This document shows positions 46,383-55,090 of a stretch of DNA of 64,000 nt, piece by piece. Below the pieces are notes generated by a model, which worked only from the letters and a program-made list of their open reading frames with translations, searched no databases and was not told where the DNA came from. Made by a program: the position numbers and the translations under genes. The stretch is from Sphingomonas sp. PP-CE-1A-559 (GTDB lineage Bacteria; Pseudomonadota; Alphaproteobacteria; Sphingomonadales; Sphingomonadaceae), in the NCBI RefSeq assembly GCF_004340965.1, contig NZ_SLYA01000004.1:1-64000 (forward strand), read 5' to 3'. Within the stretch, counting starts at the first letter, position 1, and every line of letters starts with the position of its first letter.

Positions 46383-47446
46383 GCGACGGTCTCCACCGCG
46401 ATGCTGTTGCCATAGCCGATCACCACGGTCGCGATCAGGAGCAGCGCGACGCCCGCCCAGACCACCGCCTTGATCCGCGCGCCGGCGTCCTTCCACTCGC
46501 GGAACGCAAAGCCCCACAGCGTGCCGAAAATGATGATGCTCGCCATGTGCAGCGTCCAGCTCGAGAAGCCGAGGCGTCCCATCTGGCTCTCCCCCATCGT
46601 GTAGAAGAAGAACTGGAAATACCACGTCACCCCCGCGAGTGCGCTCAGTGCGTAGTTGCGCAGAAGCGGCGGACGGGCGCCGTCGGTCGTGCGGCCAAGC
46701 CATTGCGGTCCGCTGCGGTTCCTGACGATCAACCACGCGCACCAGGCGCCGTTGGTGACGAGCCCACCGGCCATGATGAGGCACAACACGGGGAGCCCGG
46801 TCCAGAGCGGCCCGGTCCCCGCGGTCGCCGACAGCGCCTTGATCGGCTCGCCTGCGGCCAGCCCGAAGGCGAAGCACGCGGACATGATCCCCGCGCCGAT
46901 CGCGACGACGATGCCCTTGCGGAAATCGAACTCGGCGACGACCGCCAGCTTCTGCTCCGGGGTCAGCAGCGCATCCTTCATCGCGCCCGCGATTGCGACG
47001 ACGACGATACCGGCCAGCGTCAAGCCGATACCGGCGAGGACGATGTTGCCGGAGGTGGTCGCGATCAGCTTTTCGTGGAACTCACCCGTGAACGCCGGCG
47101 GGATCAGCGTGCCGAATACGGTGCACAATCCGAGTACGACGGCCATGCCAAGCGACAGCCCGAGATACCGCATGACGAGCCCGTAGCCGAGCCCGCCGAA
47201 CCCCCACAGCAAGCCGAACATCACCGGCCACCAGAACGCGCCGTCCGGTGCGCGCCCGAGCACGCCGAGCAGGTCCTGCGTCTGGAGGCTGGCGAAGAAC
47301 CACGGTGCGACCAGCCACGACACGACGCCGCCGGTCAGCCAGTAGATCTCCCACGACCAGCGCTTCACCCCGCGATAGGGGACGTAGAAGCTCGCCGACG
47401 CGAGCCCGCCGAGCCAGTGATACAGGACTCCGAGCAACGGGTTCAA
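46379..47446 (-). CDS. rhaT: L-rhamnose:H+ symporter RhaT
   Basis: 355 residues with about 10 membrane helices. The family start NPLLGVLYHWLGGLASASF and the motif YVPYRGVKRWSWEIYWL match RhaT; later blocks are FGGLGYGLVMRYLGLSLGM and YFQFFFYTMGESQMG. I place the start at the TTG at 47446, which overlaps the lactonase stop (TTGA) and gives the family's usual N-terminus; no ATG or GTG is available there. It imports L-rhamnose with protons across the inner membrane. It lies between the lactonase and GH43 genes in the rhamnose operon. Confidence 0.92.
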   Translation of the reverse strand: MNPLLGVLYHWLGGLASASFYVPYRGVKRWSWEIYWLTGGVVSWLVAPWFFASLQTQDLLGVLGRAPDGAFWWPVMFGLLWGFGGLGYGLVMRYLGLSLGMAVVLGLCTVFGTLIPPAFTGEFHEKLIATTSGNIVLAGIGLTLAGIVVVAIAGAMKDALLTPEQKLAVVAEFDFRKGIVVAIGAGIMSACFAFGLAAGEPIKALSATAGTGPLWTGLPVLCLIMAGGLVTNGAWCAWLIVRNRSGPQWLGRTTDGARPPLLRNYALSALAGVTWYFQFFFYTMGESQMGRLGFSSWTLHMASIIIFGTLWGFAFREWKDAGARIKAVVWAGVALLLIATVVIGYGNSIAVETVA

Positions 47447-48345
47447 AGGTCGAGACCCAGCCGGTAGATCCGGTTCGCATTGCCGCCGAACAGCGCGCTG
47501 CGTTCGTCTTCGGCGAAGTCCGCGACCAGCGCGTGATAGGTTTCGAGGTAGCGATCGATCGGCGCGAACAGCATGTCGGTCGGCGCGTCGCTGGCGAACA
47601 GGCAGCGTTCGGTGCCGAACAGGTCGATCGCTTCGAGCAGGAAGGGCCGCACGCTCTCCGGCGTCCAGTCGCGCGCGATGAAGCCTAGCCCCGACAGCTT
47701 GATCGCGACATGCGGTAGTGCCGCGAGCGCGCGCAGGCCGTCGCGCCATTCCGCGATGCCATCGGGATCGGTAAGCACGGGCATGCCGAGATGGTTGATG
47801 ATCACCGGGACGTCGGCATGACGCGCGATCAGCGGTGCGAGGCCCGGCATCTGCGCTGGATAGCATTGCAGGTCGAACGAGAGCGCGTGCGTACGCAGCA
47901 GCGCGTAGCCCGCCTGCCACTGGGCATCCTGCGTGAGGTCGCGCGCCGTGTAGCTGCGAGCCGGATCGGCGTGCCAGTTGACGATCTGGCGAATGCCCCG
48001 GACTTGGGGGAATGCAGCCTGCGCGGCGAGGTGCGTCTCGACGTCGGCATCGTCCAGCGGTGCGTAGGCGACGATCGCGTTGGGCAAGCCGTGCTCGGCG
48101 GCGATCCCGTCCAGCCAGCGTGTCTCGTCGAGCGCCTGCACCGGGTCCGCACCCGCGTCGACATGGACCGCGCCGACGACATTCCACCGCGCGAGCGCCG
48201 CGCGGTACTCGGCGATCTCGAAGTCGCACGCGATCGGCTCGACGCTACCGTTGGGGCCGTCATCGGCGAACGGCGGCGACAACCACGGGTAGCGGATGTG
48301 GCTCAGGTCCCACAGGTGGATATGCGCGTCTACGAACGGGATCAT
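47443..48345 (-). CDS. Amidohydrolase, probable L-rhamnono-1,4-lactonase
   Basis: A 300-residue TIM-barrel amidohydrolase of the COG3618 type. The metal site opens with VDAHIHLWD (His-x-His). RQIVNWHADPARSY, IINHLGMP, HVAIKLSGLG and CLFASDAPTD complete the site. Relatives hydrolyse sugar lactones such as L-fucono- or L-rhamnonolactone. In this operon with RhaT, the dehydratase and the dehydrogenase, the fitting role is opening L-rhamnono-1,4-lactone to L-rhamnonate (LRA2 step). AGGAGA precedes the ATG at 48345. A 125-bp palindromic repeat separates it from the upstream dehydrogenase gene. Confidence 0.85.
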   Translation of the reverse strand: MIPFVDAHIHLWDLSHIRYPWLSPPFADDGPNGSVEPIACDFEIAEYRAALARWNVVGAVHVDAGADPVQALDETRWLDGIAAEHGLPNAIVAYAPLDDADVETHLAAQAAFPQVRGIRQIVNWHADPARSYTARDLTQDAQWQAGYALLRTHALSFDLQCYPAQMPGLAPLIARHADVPVIINHLGMPVLTDPDGIAEWRDGLRALAALPHVAIKLSGLGFIARDWTPESVRPFLLEAIDLFGTERCLFASDAPTDMLFAPIDRYLETYHALVADFAEDERSALFGGNANRIYRLGLDL

Positions 48346-48425
48346 CGCCTTCTCTCCTGGGATATTATTGGCATGCGCCTCGTGTCGGGCGGCTTTGCTG
48401 GGGATGGCGGAATAGCGTCTGAATG

Positions 48426-48550
48426 ATCCTCCCCCGCCAGGGGGAGGTGGCTGGCACTTGCCAGACGGAGGGGGCGGTAAGGGATAACTGCGGTGGCGTG
48501 TCCGCCCCCTCCGTCGCCTTTGGCGCCACCTCCCCCTGGCGGGGGAGGAT
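48426..48550. repeat. 125-bp long-palindrome repeat in the rhamnose operon
   Basis: Perfect 26-bp inverted arms (48426-48451 and 48525-48550), each itself a hairpin (CCTCCCCC...GGGGGAGG), enclose a second perfect 13-bp pair (48465-48477 and 48502-48514). It resembles a non-coding mobile repeat of sphingomonads. In the transcript it would fold into a very stable structure between two cotranscribed genes. Confidence 0.85.
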
Positions 48551-48559
48551 TGACGTTGT

Positions 48560-49309
48560 CTAGAACGTCGTTCTTCCCCCTGACGTGTCGAACGTCGACG
48601 CCGTCGTGAAGCTGCACTCCTCCGACGCCATGAAGCACACCATCGCGGTCGATTCCGGGATTTCGCCGAGCCGCCCCATCGGGATCTTCGAACGCATATA
48701 TTCGACCTGGCTCGCGGGCAGCTGCTCGAGGATCGGGCTCTCGAACGTCGCCGGGGTCAGCGCGTTGGCGATGATGCCCTTGCCCGCGAGTTCCTTGCCG
48801 AGACTCTTGGTCAGGCCGATCACCGCCGCCTTGGTCGCCGAATAGGCGGACGCGTTGGGGTTCCCCTCCTTGCCCGCCACCGACGACACGTTGACGATCC
48901 GGCCATAACCGTTCGCCAACATCAGCGGCACGACCGTCCGGCAGCAATAGAACAGCCCGTTCAGATTGATGTCGACGACGCGCTTCCAGCTGTCGAGCGG
49001 GTATTCGTGGACCGGTGCTGTCGCCCCGGTGATCCCCGCCGAACAGATCAGGATGTCGACCTTGCCGAGCACGGCCGCGCTCTCGTCCGCCGCCGCGACA
49101 ACCGCGTCGACGTCGGACACGTCGAGCGCGACAACGTGCGCCGCACCGACCTCGCCCTTCGCGACCGCGAGCTTGGCGGCATCGAGATCCCACAGCACGA
49201 CGCTGCCGCCCTCCGCGACGATCCGCTTGGCGACATCCTTGCCGAGCCCCGACGCGCCGCCGGTGACGATCGCGCAGCGACCGGCAAACCGCCCCCCATA
49301 GATCGTCAT
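48560..49309 (-). CDS. 2-keto-3-deoxy-L-rhamnonate 4-dehydrogenase-like SDR (LRA5-type)
   Basis: A 249-residue classical SDR. The NAD loop is TGGASGLG (16-23) with Asp41 after the second strand, favouring NAD. The catalytic residues are Ser143, Tyr156 and Lys160. Blocks are ICSAGITGATAPVHEYP, SSVAGKEGNPNASAYSATKA and the end FTTASTFDTSGGRTTF. In Sphingomonas the LRA5 enzyme oxidises 2-keto-3-deoxy-L-rhamnonate to the 2,4-diketo acid; the neighbours (dehydratase upstream, hydrolase coupled by ATGA) support that role. The substrate is inferred from context as well as sequence. Confidence 0.88.
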   Translation of the reverse strand: MTIYGGRFAGRCAIVTGGASGLGKDVAKRIVAEGGSVVLWDLDAAKLAVAKGEVGAAHVVALDVSDVDAVVAAADESAAVLGKVDILICSAGITGATAPVHEYPLDSWKRVVDINLNGLFYCCRTVVPLMLANGYGRIVNVSSVAGKEGNPNASAYSATKAAVIGLTKSLGKELAGKGIIANALTPATFESPILEQLPASQVEYMRSKIPMGRLGEIPESTAMVCFMASEECSFTTASTFDTSGGRTTF

Positions 49310-50163
49310 GCGATCGAACCTTCACCTAAATGGCGCCATTCGACGACCGACTGGCGCTGCGTGCCGAGCCCGACAATGCCGAGTTCCATCACGTCGCCGG
49401 CCTTCAGGAAGATCGACTCCGGCTTCTTGCCCTCGCCGACGCCCGGCGGCGTGCCGGTGATCAGCAGGTCGCCGGGATACAGCGTGATATATTCGCTGAC
49501 GTACGCGATCAGCTGTTTCAGTTTGAAGATCATCGTCTTGGTGTTGCCGGTCTGCATCCGCACACCGTTGACGTCGAGATGCATGTCGAGGTCCTGCGCA
49601 TCGCCGATCTCGTCGGGCGTTACCAGCCACGGGCCGACCGGGCAGAAGGTGTCATGCCCCTTGCCCTTGCTCCACTGCGACCCGCGCTGCTTCTGGTTGA
49701 AGCGCTCCGACACGTCGTTGGCGAGGACATAGCCCGCGACCTTGTCGAGTGCATCTTCCTCCGAGACGTAGCGGCACGTCTTGCCGATGATCACGCCAAG
49801 CTCGACCTCCCAGTCGCCATGCGTCGAATCGCGCGGCAGGACGACGTCGTCGTTGGGGCCGCTGAGGCTGGACAGCGGCTTCATGAACATCATCGGCTCG
49901 GTGGGGATCGGCAGGCCGGATTCAATCGCGTGATCGCGGTAGTTGAGGCCGATCGCGACGATCTTGCCGATGCCCTTGATCGGGACGCCGTAGCGCGGCG
50001 TACCGTCGACGACCGGCAGCGACGCGGGATCGGCCGCGAGCGCCTGCGCCAGCGTTGCGACGCTGAGATCGTCGATCACGCCCGACAGGTCGCGGATCGC
50101 ACCGTCGGCATCGACGATGCCGGGCTTTTCCTGACCGGGTTGGCCGTAGCGGCAGAGTTTCAT
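49306..50163 (-). CDS. 2,4-diketo-3-deoxy-L-rhamnonate hydrolase-like (FAH family, LRA6-type)
   Basis: A 285-residue fumarylacetoacetase-family enzyme. Blocks are VAIGLNYRDHAIESG, MFMKPLSSLSGPND, the metal-binding acids in GDWEVELGVIIG and ANDVSERF, and ITGTPPGVGEG near the C-terminus. This family includes the LRA6 hydrolase that splits 2,4-diketo-3-deoxy-L-rhamnonate to pyruvate and L-lactate. Position directly between the dehydratase and dehydrogenase genes fits. The ATG at 50163 gives the usual MKLCRYG start, with only a weak ribosome site. Its stop overlaps the next ATG (ATGA). Confidence 0.9.
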   Translation of the reverse strand: MKLCRYGQPGQEKPGIVDADGAIRDLSGVIDDLSVATLAQALAADPASLPVVDGTPRYGVPIKGIGKIVAIGLNYRDHAIESGLPIPTEPMMFMKPLSSLSGPNDDVVLPRDSTHGDWEVELGVIIGKTCRYVSEEDALDKVAGYVLANDVSERFNQKQRGSQWSKGKGHDTFCPVGPWLVTPDEIGDAQDLDMHLDVNGVRMQTGNTKTMIFKLKQLIAYVSEYITLYPGDLLITGTPPGVGEGKKPESIFLKAGDVMELGIVGLGTQRQSVVEWRHLGEGSIA

Positions 50164-50206
50164 GAGGGGACTTTCGGAAAAGAGAATGGCGAAAAGAGAG
50201 ACTGGA

Positions 50207-51400
50207 TCAATGCGTGTACGGGCGGTGCATCGCGATCTCGGGGTTGAGCGTGACGCCGAATCCCGGCGCATCGAGCGCGCTCGCCTTCATCCGGCCGTTC
50301 TGCGGCACGGGCTCACCCAGCAGCTGCGGGTGGAACATCGGCACCACCTCGGTCGGTCCCGGATGCATCATCAGGAACTCGGCGAACGGCGAATTGTGGC
50401 GCGTGATGACGAAGTGATAGCTGTAGACCGACGACCCGTGCGGCACGACCATCTTGCCATGCGCATCGGCCAGCGCGCTGATCTTGAGCAGTTCGGTGAC
50501 GCCACCGCACCAGCCGACATCGGGCTGGATGATGTCGCAGCAGTCCATCTCGAGCAGCATCCGGAAGCCCCAGCGCGTCGCCTCATGCTCGCCGGTGGTG
50601 ACCAGCATGCCCTTGGGCACGTTGCGCTTCAGTTCGGCATAGCCCCAGTAATCGTCGGGGCTGATCGCTTCCTCGATCCACTTCAGACCATGCTCGTGCG
50701 CCGCGATCGCAAGCCGCGTGGCGTAGTCGACGTCGAGCGCCATCCAGCAATCGAGCATCAGCCAGAAATCGGGACCGCATTTCTCGCGCATGTCGGCGAT
50801 CATCGCGATGTTCTTCTTCATCCCCTCAGCGCCCTCGGCGGGGCCGTGGTGGAGCGGCATCTTGCCACCGATGAAGCCGAGTTCCTTGGCGACGTCGGGC
50901 CGTGCGCCGGTCGCATAGAATTGCAGTTCGTCGCGCACCGCGCCGCCGAGCAGGTGATAGACCGGCTCCTGCCGCAGCTTGCCGAGCAGATCCCACAAAG
51001 CGAGATCGACGCCGGAGATCGCGTTCACGACCAGCCCCTTGCGGCCGTAATATTGCGTCGAGAAGTACATCTGGTCCCAGATCTTCTCGTATTCGGTCGG
51101 CGAGCGCCCTTCGAGGAAGCGCGCGAGGTGCTTCTCGACGATGAACGCCGCGGGCTCGCCGCCGGTAGTGACCGCGAAGCCGACCGTGCCGTCCTCCGCC
51201 TCGATCTCGACGACCAGCGTACCGAGCACGTTGATCCCGAAGCTCTGGCGCGACTGGCGGTACTCGGGATAGCGGCTCATCGGCGTCGCGATGTGGTCAT
51301 CGATCCAGTGCCCCGCGCCCTGGTCGTGATAGTCCGCCCCACCACCACGGACGACGAACGCCCGGACGTGCTTGATCTTCGGCAAAGTCACAATCGCCAC
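50207..51400 (-). CDS. rhmD: L-rhamnonate dehydratase (RhmD, LRA3-type)
   Basis: A 397-residue enolase-superfamily acid-sugar dehydratase. The hallmark start is [20 protein letters not shown], with [16 protein letters not shown]. Metal ligands lie in [21 protein letters not shown] and [12 protein letters not shown], and the catalytic His in [13 protein letters not shown]. It dehydrates L-rhamnonate to 2-keto-3-deoxy-L-rhamnonate. I start at the GTG at 51400, which has GAGGAG 8 bp before it; a TTG at 51406 is too close to that site. It heads the seven-gene minus-strand operon, with two palindromes upstream. Confidence 0.95.
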   Translation of the reverse strand: MAIVTLPKIKHVRAFVVRGGGADYHDQGAGHWIDDHIATPMSRYPEYRQSRQSFGINVLGTLVVEIEAEDGTVGFAVTTGGEPAAFIVEKHLARFLEGRSPTEYEKIWDQMYFSTQYYGRKGLVVNAISGVDLALWDLLGKLRQEPVYHLLGGAVRDELQFYATGARPDVAKELGFIGGKMPLHHGPAEGAEGMKKNIAMIADMREKCGPDFWLMLDCWMALDVDYATRLAIAAHEHGLKWIEEAISPDDYWGYAELKRNVPKGMLVTTGEHEATRWGFRMLLEMDCCDIIQPDVGWCGGVTELLKISALADAHGKMVVPHGSSVYSYHFVITRHNSPFAEFLMMHPGPTEVVPMFHPQLLGEPVPQNGRMKASALDAPGFGVTLNPEIAMHRPYTH

Positions 51401-51758
51401 GCTCAACGCTCCTCATCCCCCGCGCCCCACCGGAGGCGCGTCGCACACACCATCGAACGATGTCCGCGTCCTGCCCGCCCGGTCTGTTTCGACCCGGCAA
51501 CGCAGCACATCCACGTCTCACCCGATGATTTGCATCATCTCATTTTGTGAGACGAATGATTACTTGATGAGAATGTCCGCGTCAAACGCAGACTTGAACT
51601 GATACTGGAATTCCCTCGTGCATGTCTGCGGACCGGCACGCATCCGACCACCCCACGGAAAAAGGGCCTGACACGGCCATAAATCGATGATATATGATTA
51701 GCCATCTTACAATGTGGTAAATCACCAAAGAGTGGTTCTGCGCAAAGGGGGGATACCA
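51401..51758. promoter_or_regulatory. Divergent control region of rhmD and the second TonB receptor
   Basis: A 358-bp gap with layered signals. Toward rhmD: the perfect palindrome GATGAT-TTGC-ATCATC (51524-51539) directly joins TCTCA-TTTTG-TGAGA (51538-51552). Toward the receptor: CTGACA (51668-51673), a 17-bp spacer and TATATG (51691-51696). The locus palindrome as TTACAATGTGG (site A, 51707-51717) lies 10 bp past the -10, and GGGGGGA serves the receptor start. Confidence 0.5.
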
Positions 51759-54737
51759 ATGAACGGTTTACGTCTCACGGCCTGCATTCGTAGCGGCACA
51801 TCGATGCTCGCGCTGCTCTCTGCCGGGGTTGCGACCACCGCCACGGCTCAGCAGGCAGCCCCGCCGACGACGACAACTGCGGAGACTCCCCCCGAACCCG
51901 CGACGCCCGCCGACGTAGTCCAGACCGATGACATCATCGTCACGGGTTTCCGCGCGTCGCTCACCACCGCGATAAACCAGAAGCGCAACGAAACCGCGGC
52001 CATCGACAGCATCGTCGCGGAGGACATCGGCAAGTTCCCCGACTCGAACTTGGCCGAATCGATGCAGCGCATTCCCGGCGTCGCGCTTGCCCGCGGCGAC
52101 GGTGGCGAGGGCCGCAACATCTCGGTCCGCGGGCTGGGCGCCGCATTTACCCGCGTCCGCATCAACGGTATGGAAGGCACGTCGCAGACCGGATCGTCCG
52201 ACATCTATGGCGGCGGCAACAACGGCCGCAGTTTCGATTTCAACGTTTTCCCGACCGAGATCTTCTCGTCGCTCGCGGTTCGCAAGACGCCCTCGGCCGA
52301 TGTCGAGGAAGGCTCGCTCGGCGCGACCGTCGACCTGTCCGCGCCGAAACCGCTGGCGGGCAAGCAGGACTTCACCCTCAGCGCGACCGTCCGCGGCGTC
52401 TACAGCGAACTGGCGAAGAAGGTGAACCCGCGCGCTTCGCTGCTGATCGCCAAGAAGTTCGACGACGGGCGGTTCGGCCTCCTCGGCTCGGTCGCCTATC
52501 AGGAACGCGACATCCGCGAAGTGGGCTATTCCGCGGTCGACATCCTGTCCGCCAATACCAACGGGCTGTTCTGTTCGCCGGTCGGCTTCGCGCCCGCCAC
52601 GCCGGCGATCGGCAGCAAGGGGGCCGATGCCGCGAACTGCTATCCCGGAACGCCACGCACCAGCACGTCGGCGGCGTTCAACACGGTGCTCGCCGCGCGC
52701 CGCCCCGACCTGCCCAACACCGCCGGCAGCGGCGCGTTCTTCCCGCGCATCCCGCGCTATCTGAATTCGGAGCAGAAGCAGAAGCGGCTCGGTGGCACGC
52801 TCAGCTTCCAGTTCCAGCCTGACGCGGCGACCGATATTTCGCTCGACCTGCTCTATTCGCGCTTCCACGTCGTGCGCCGGGACAATTACATCGAGGCGAT
52901 CTCGTTCGCGCGCTCGGCCGCGAACAACGGCCAGCCAGTGATGTCGATCAAGGACGTCCAGCTGACACCGCAAGGCGGCCTGATCTACGGCCTGTTCGAC
53001 GGCGTCGACGTTCGCTCCGAAGGGCTGGTCGACGATTTCACGTCGACGTTCAAGCAGGCCAATCTCAACATCAAGCACGACTTCACCGACAGCTTCGGGA
53101 TCACCGCGCTGTTCGGACTCAACCAGGCCAAGGCGTTCGGCAAGCGACGCTTCCAGTATTTCATGGACGCGATCGACACGCCCAATTTCTCGATCGACTA
53201 CCGCGACGGCAACGATACGCCGAAGCTTGGCTTCGGTTTCGACGTGTCCGATCCGACCCGCTTCAATTACGGACCTGCGCTTGCCGATGGCACAGTGCGC
53301 GGCGGCTACAGCTTCCAGGCGCGTCCCTCGACGAACACCAACAACGGACTGACCGCGGAAACGAACCTGCATTGGAAGGTCGCCGACGTGCTGACGCTGA
53401 AGGCGGGCGGCCAATATCGCCGCAGCGATTTCACATTGCGCAACGTCATTCCGTACACTGCGGACACGCTTACCAGGGCGCTGCCCGCCGGCACCACGCT
53501 CGCCGACATCACGCACCAGATCAGCGGCGTCGGCAATCTCTGGGGCAATGGCGCGCCGTCGAGCTGGGCTTCGCTCGATCCAGACAAGTTGATCAGCACG
53601 TTCAACCTGGATGCGGTCCGCTATTGCGGCACCGAATGCGGCGCGCAGTCCAGCCGCGTCCTCGAGGAAGTCTCGTCGGCCTATGCGATGGCGGCGTTCG
53701 ATCTCGGCGACCGGCTCGGCGGCATCGGCGTCCGCGGCGATGCGGGCGTCCGCTTCGTCCACACCGACCAGCTGTCGTCGGGCTTCATCTCGGTCGCGCT
53801 CGCAGGCTCGCCGACAGGCGTGACCGGACGGTTCGCCACCGCGAACAAGCGCTACAGCGACTGGCTGCCCTCCGGTAACCTCGTGATCGAGCCGATCGAA
53901 GACCTGCTGTTCCGCTTCTCGGGCGCGAAGGTGCTCGCCCGACCGGAGCTCGGCGTGCTGACTCCCACCAGCGGCGTCAACGCGATCACGCGCAACGGCA
54001 GCGTACAGAACCCGCAACTCGATCCGATCCGCGCCAACACCTTCGATGCGGCGATCGAGTGGTATTTCCGCCCCGGCGCGCTGCTGTCCGCCGCGTTCTT
54101 CTACAAGGATCTGAAATCCTACGTTCAGAGCGTCAACACGCTCATCCCGTTCAGCGATCTCGGCCTGCCGAACGAACTTCTCGCGGGCAGCAACACGTTG
54201 CCGAGCGAACAGTTCACGATCGCGCAGCCGCTCAACACGCCAGGTGGCCCGTTGAAGGGCGTCGAGGTCAACGCGCAGGTGCCGTTCACCTTCCTGCCTG
54301 GGTTCCTCAAGAACTTCGGCGCGCTGGCGAACTACACGCACGTCACCTCGCGGATCGACTATATCCTCGCCAGCGTGAACGGCGTGCCAACCGTCACGAC
54401 CACCGCCAACCTGATCGGCCTGTCGAAGAACACCGCATCGGGCACGCTCTATTACGAGGACAGCAAGTTCAGCATCCGTGGCACCGCCAATTACCGCGAC
54501 GGCTTCATCCGCGGCATCCCCGCCTCCCCCGGCAGCGATCTCCAGGGCAACGACAGCACGCTGTTCGTCGACGCCTCCGCCTCGTTCGCGGTCACGGACA
54601 CCGTGAAGCTCATCCTCGAAGGGACCAACCTGACCGACGAACAGAACCGGCTTTATACCGACAGCGTCCGCCAGGACACGTTGTTCCAGACCCGGATCGG
54701 TCGCACGGTGACGTTCGGCGTCAACTTCAAGCTGTGA
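51759..54737 (+). CDS. TonB-dependent receptor, second of two
   Basis: 992 residues. A signal peptide ends near TTATAQ, and a Pro/Thr linker precedes the plug: DDIIVTGFRASLTTAINQKR, FPDSNLAESMQRIPGV, ISVRGLGAAFTRVRINGMEG. The barrel ends in Phe-Lys-Leu (VTFGVNFKL), one residue pattern off the strict terminal aromatic. The class is the glycan-type receptor common in sphingomonads, different in sequence from the one at 27205, so a different ligand or fragment size is likely. GGGGGGA precedes the ATG at 51759. Its promoter-operator layout matches that of the first receptor. Confidence 0.93.
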   Translation: MNGLRLTACIRSGTSMLALLSAGVATTATAQQAAPPTTTTAETPPEPATPADVVQTDDIIVTGFRASLTTAINQKRNETAAIDSIVAEDIGKFPDSNLAESMQRIPGVALARGDGGEGRNISVRGLGAAFTRVRINGMEGTSQTGSSDIYGGGNNGRSFDFNVFPTEIFSSLAVRKTPSADVEEGSLGATVDLSAPKPLAGKQDFTLSATVRGVYSELAKKVNPRASLLIAKKFDDGRFGLLGSVAYQERDIREVGYSAVDILSANTNGLFCSPVGFAPATPAIGSKGADAANCYPGTPRTSTSAAFNTVLAARRPDLPNTAGSGAFFPRIPRYLNSEQKQKRLGGTLSFQFQPDAATDISLDLLYSRFHVVRRDNYIEAISFARSAANNGQPVMSIKDVQLTPQGGLIYGLFDGVDVRSEGLVDDFTSTFKQANLNIKHDFTDSFGITALFGLNQAKAFGKRRFQYFMDAIDTPNFSIDYRDGNDTPKLGFGFDVSDPTRFNYGPALADGTVRGGYSFQARPSTNTNNGLTAETNLHWKVADVLTLKAGGQYRRSDFTLRNVIPYTADTLTRALPAGTTLADITHQISGVGNLWGNGAPSSWASLDPDKLISTFNLDAVRYCGTECGAQSSRVLEEVSSAYAMAAFDLGDRLGGIGVRGDAGVRFVHTDQLSSGFISVALAGSPTGVTGRFATANKRYSDWLPSGNLVIEPIEDLLFRFSGAKVLARPELGVLTPTSGVNAITRNGSVQNPQLDPIRANTFDAAIEWYFRPGALLSAAFFYKDLKSYVQSVNTLIPFSDLGLPNELLAGSNTLPSEQFTIAQPLNTPGGPLKGVEVNAQVPFTFLPGFLKNFGALANYTHVTSRIDYILASVNGVPTVTTTANLIGLSKNTASGTLYYEDSKFSIRGTANYRDGFIRGIPASPGSDLQGNDSTLFVDASASFAVTDTVKLILEGTNLTDEQNRLYTDSVRQDTLFQTRIGRTVTFGVNFKL

Positions 54738-54882
54738 CGATCGACCCAAACAGGCGAAAAATTCCCTTCAACGACGGCCGCGTGGTCGTCCAGACCGATA
54801 GGGACTTGGCTTCCTGTCGCGTCGCTCATAAAGCGGGCGTTGATTCGAAAGACCGTCACGATAGCCGAGAGCCCTAGATAGC

Positions 54883-55083
54883 ATGCAAATAATCGTTCGC
54901 GACAATAACGTCGACCAGGCCCTCCGCGCCTTGAAGAAGAAGCTGCAGCGCGAAGGCGTGTACCGCGAGATGAAGCTTCGTCGTCATTACGAGAAGCCGT
55001 CGGAAAAGCGTGCCCGCGAGCATGCTGCCGCTGTCAGCCGTGCACGCAAGGCCGATCGCAAGCGCGCCGAGCGCGATAACTGA
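54883..55083 (+). CDS. rpsU: 30S ribosomal protein bS21
   Basis: 66 residues, the normal length. It starts [19 protein letters not shown] and has the basic arm [19 protein letters not shown], both characteristic of bS21. It binds the small subunit near the 16S 3' end and helps initiation. It is a single gene here with its own hairpin terminator, marking the right border of the pectin locus. Confidence 0.97.
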   Translation: MQIIVRDNNVDQALRALKKKLQREGVYREMKLRRHYEKPSEKRAREHAAAVSRARKADRKRAERDN

Positions 55084-55090
55084 TCGTTCC

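Noticed and set aside
47082..47480. A shadow frame across the start of rhaT
   Set aside because: The RhaT frame, from the TTG at 47446, carries the family motifs; the other frame does not.
51768..54749. A 993-residue open frame on the minus strand opposite the second TonB receptor
   Set aside because: It lies fully antisense to a clear receptor gene, is rich in Arg/Asp/Glu as expected from GC-rich antisense frames and has no motif.
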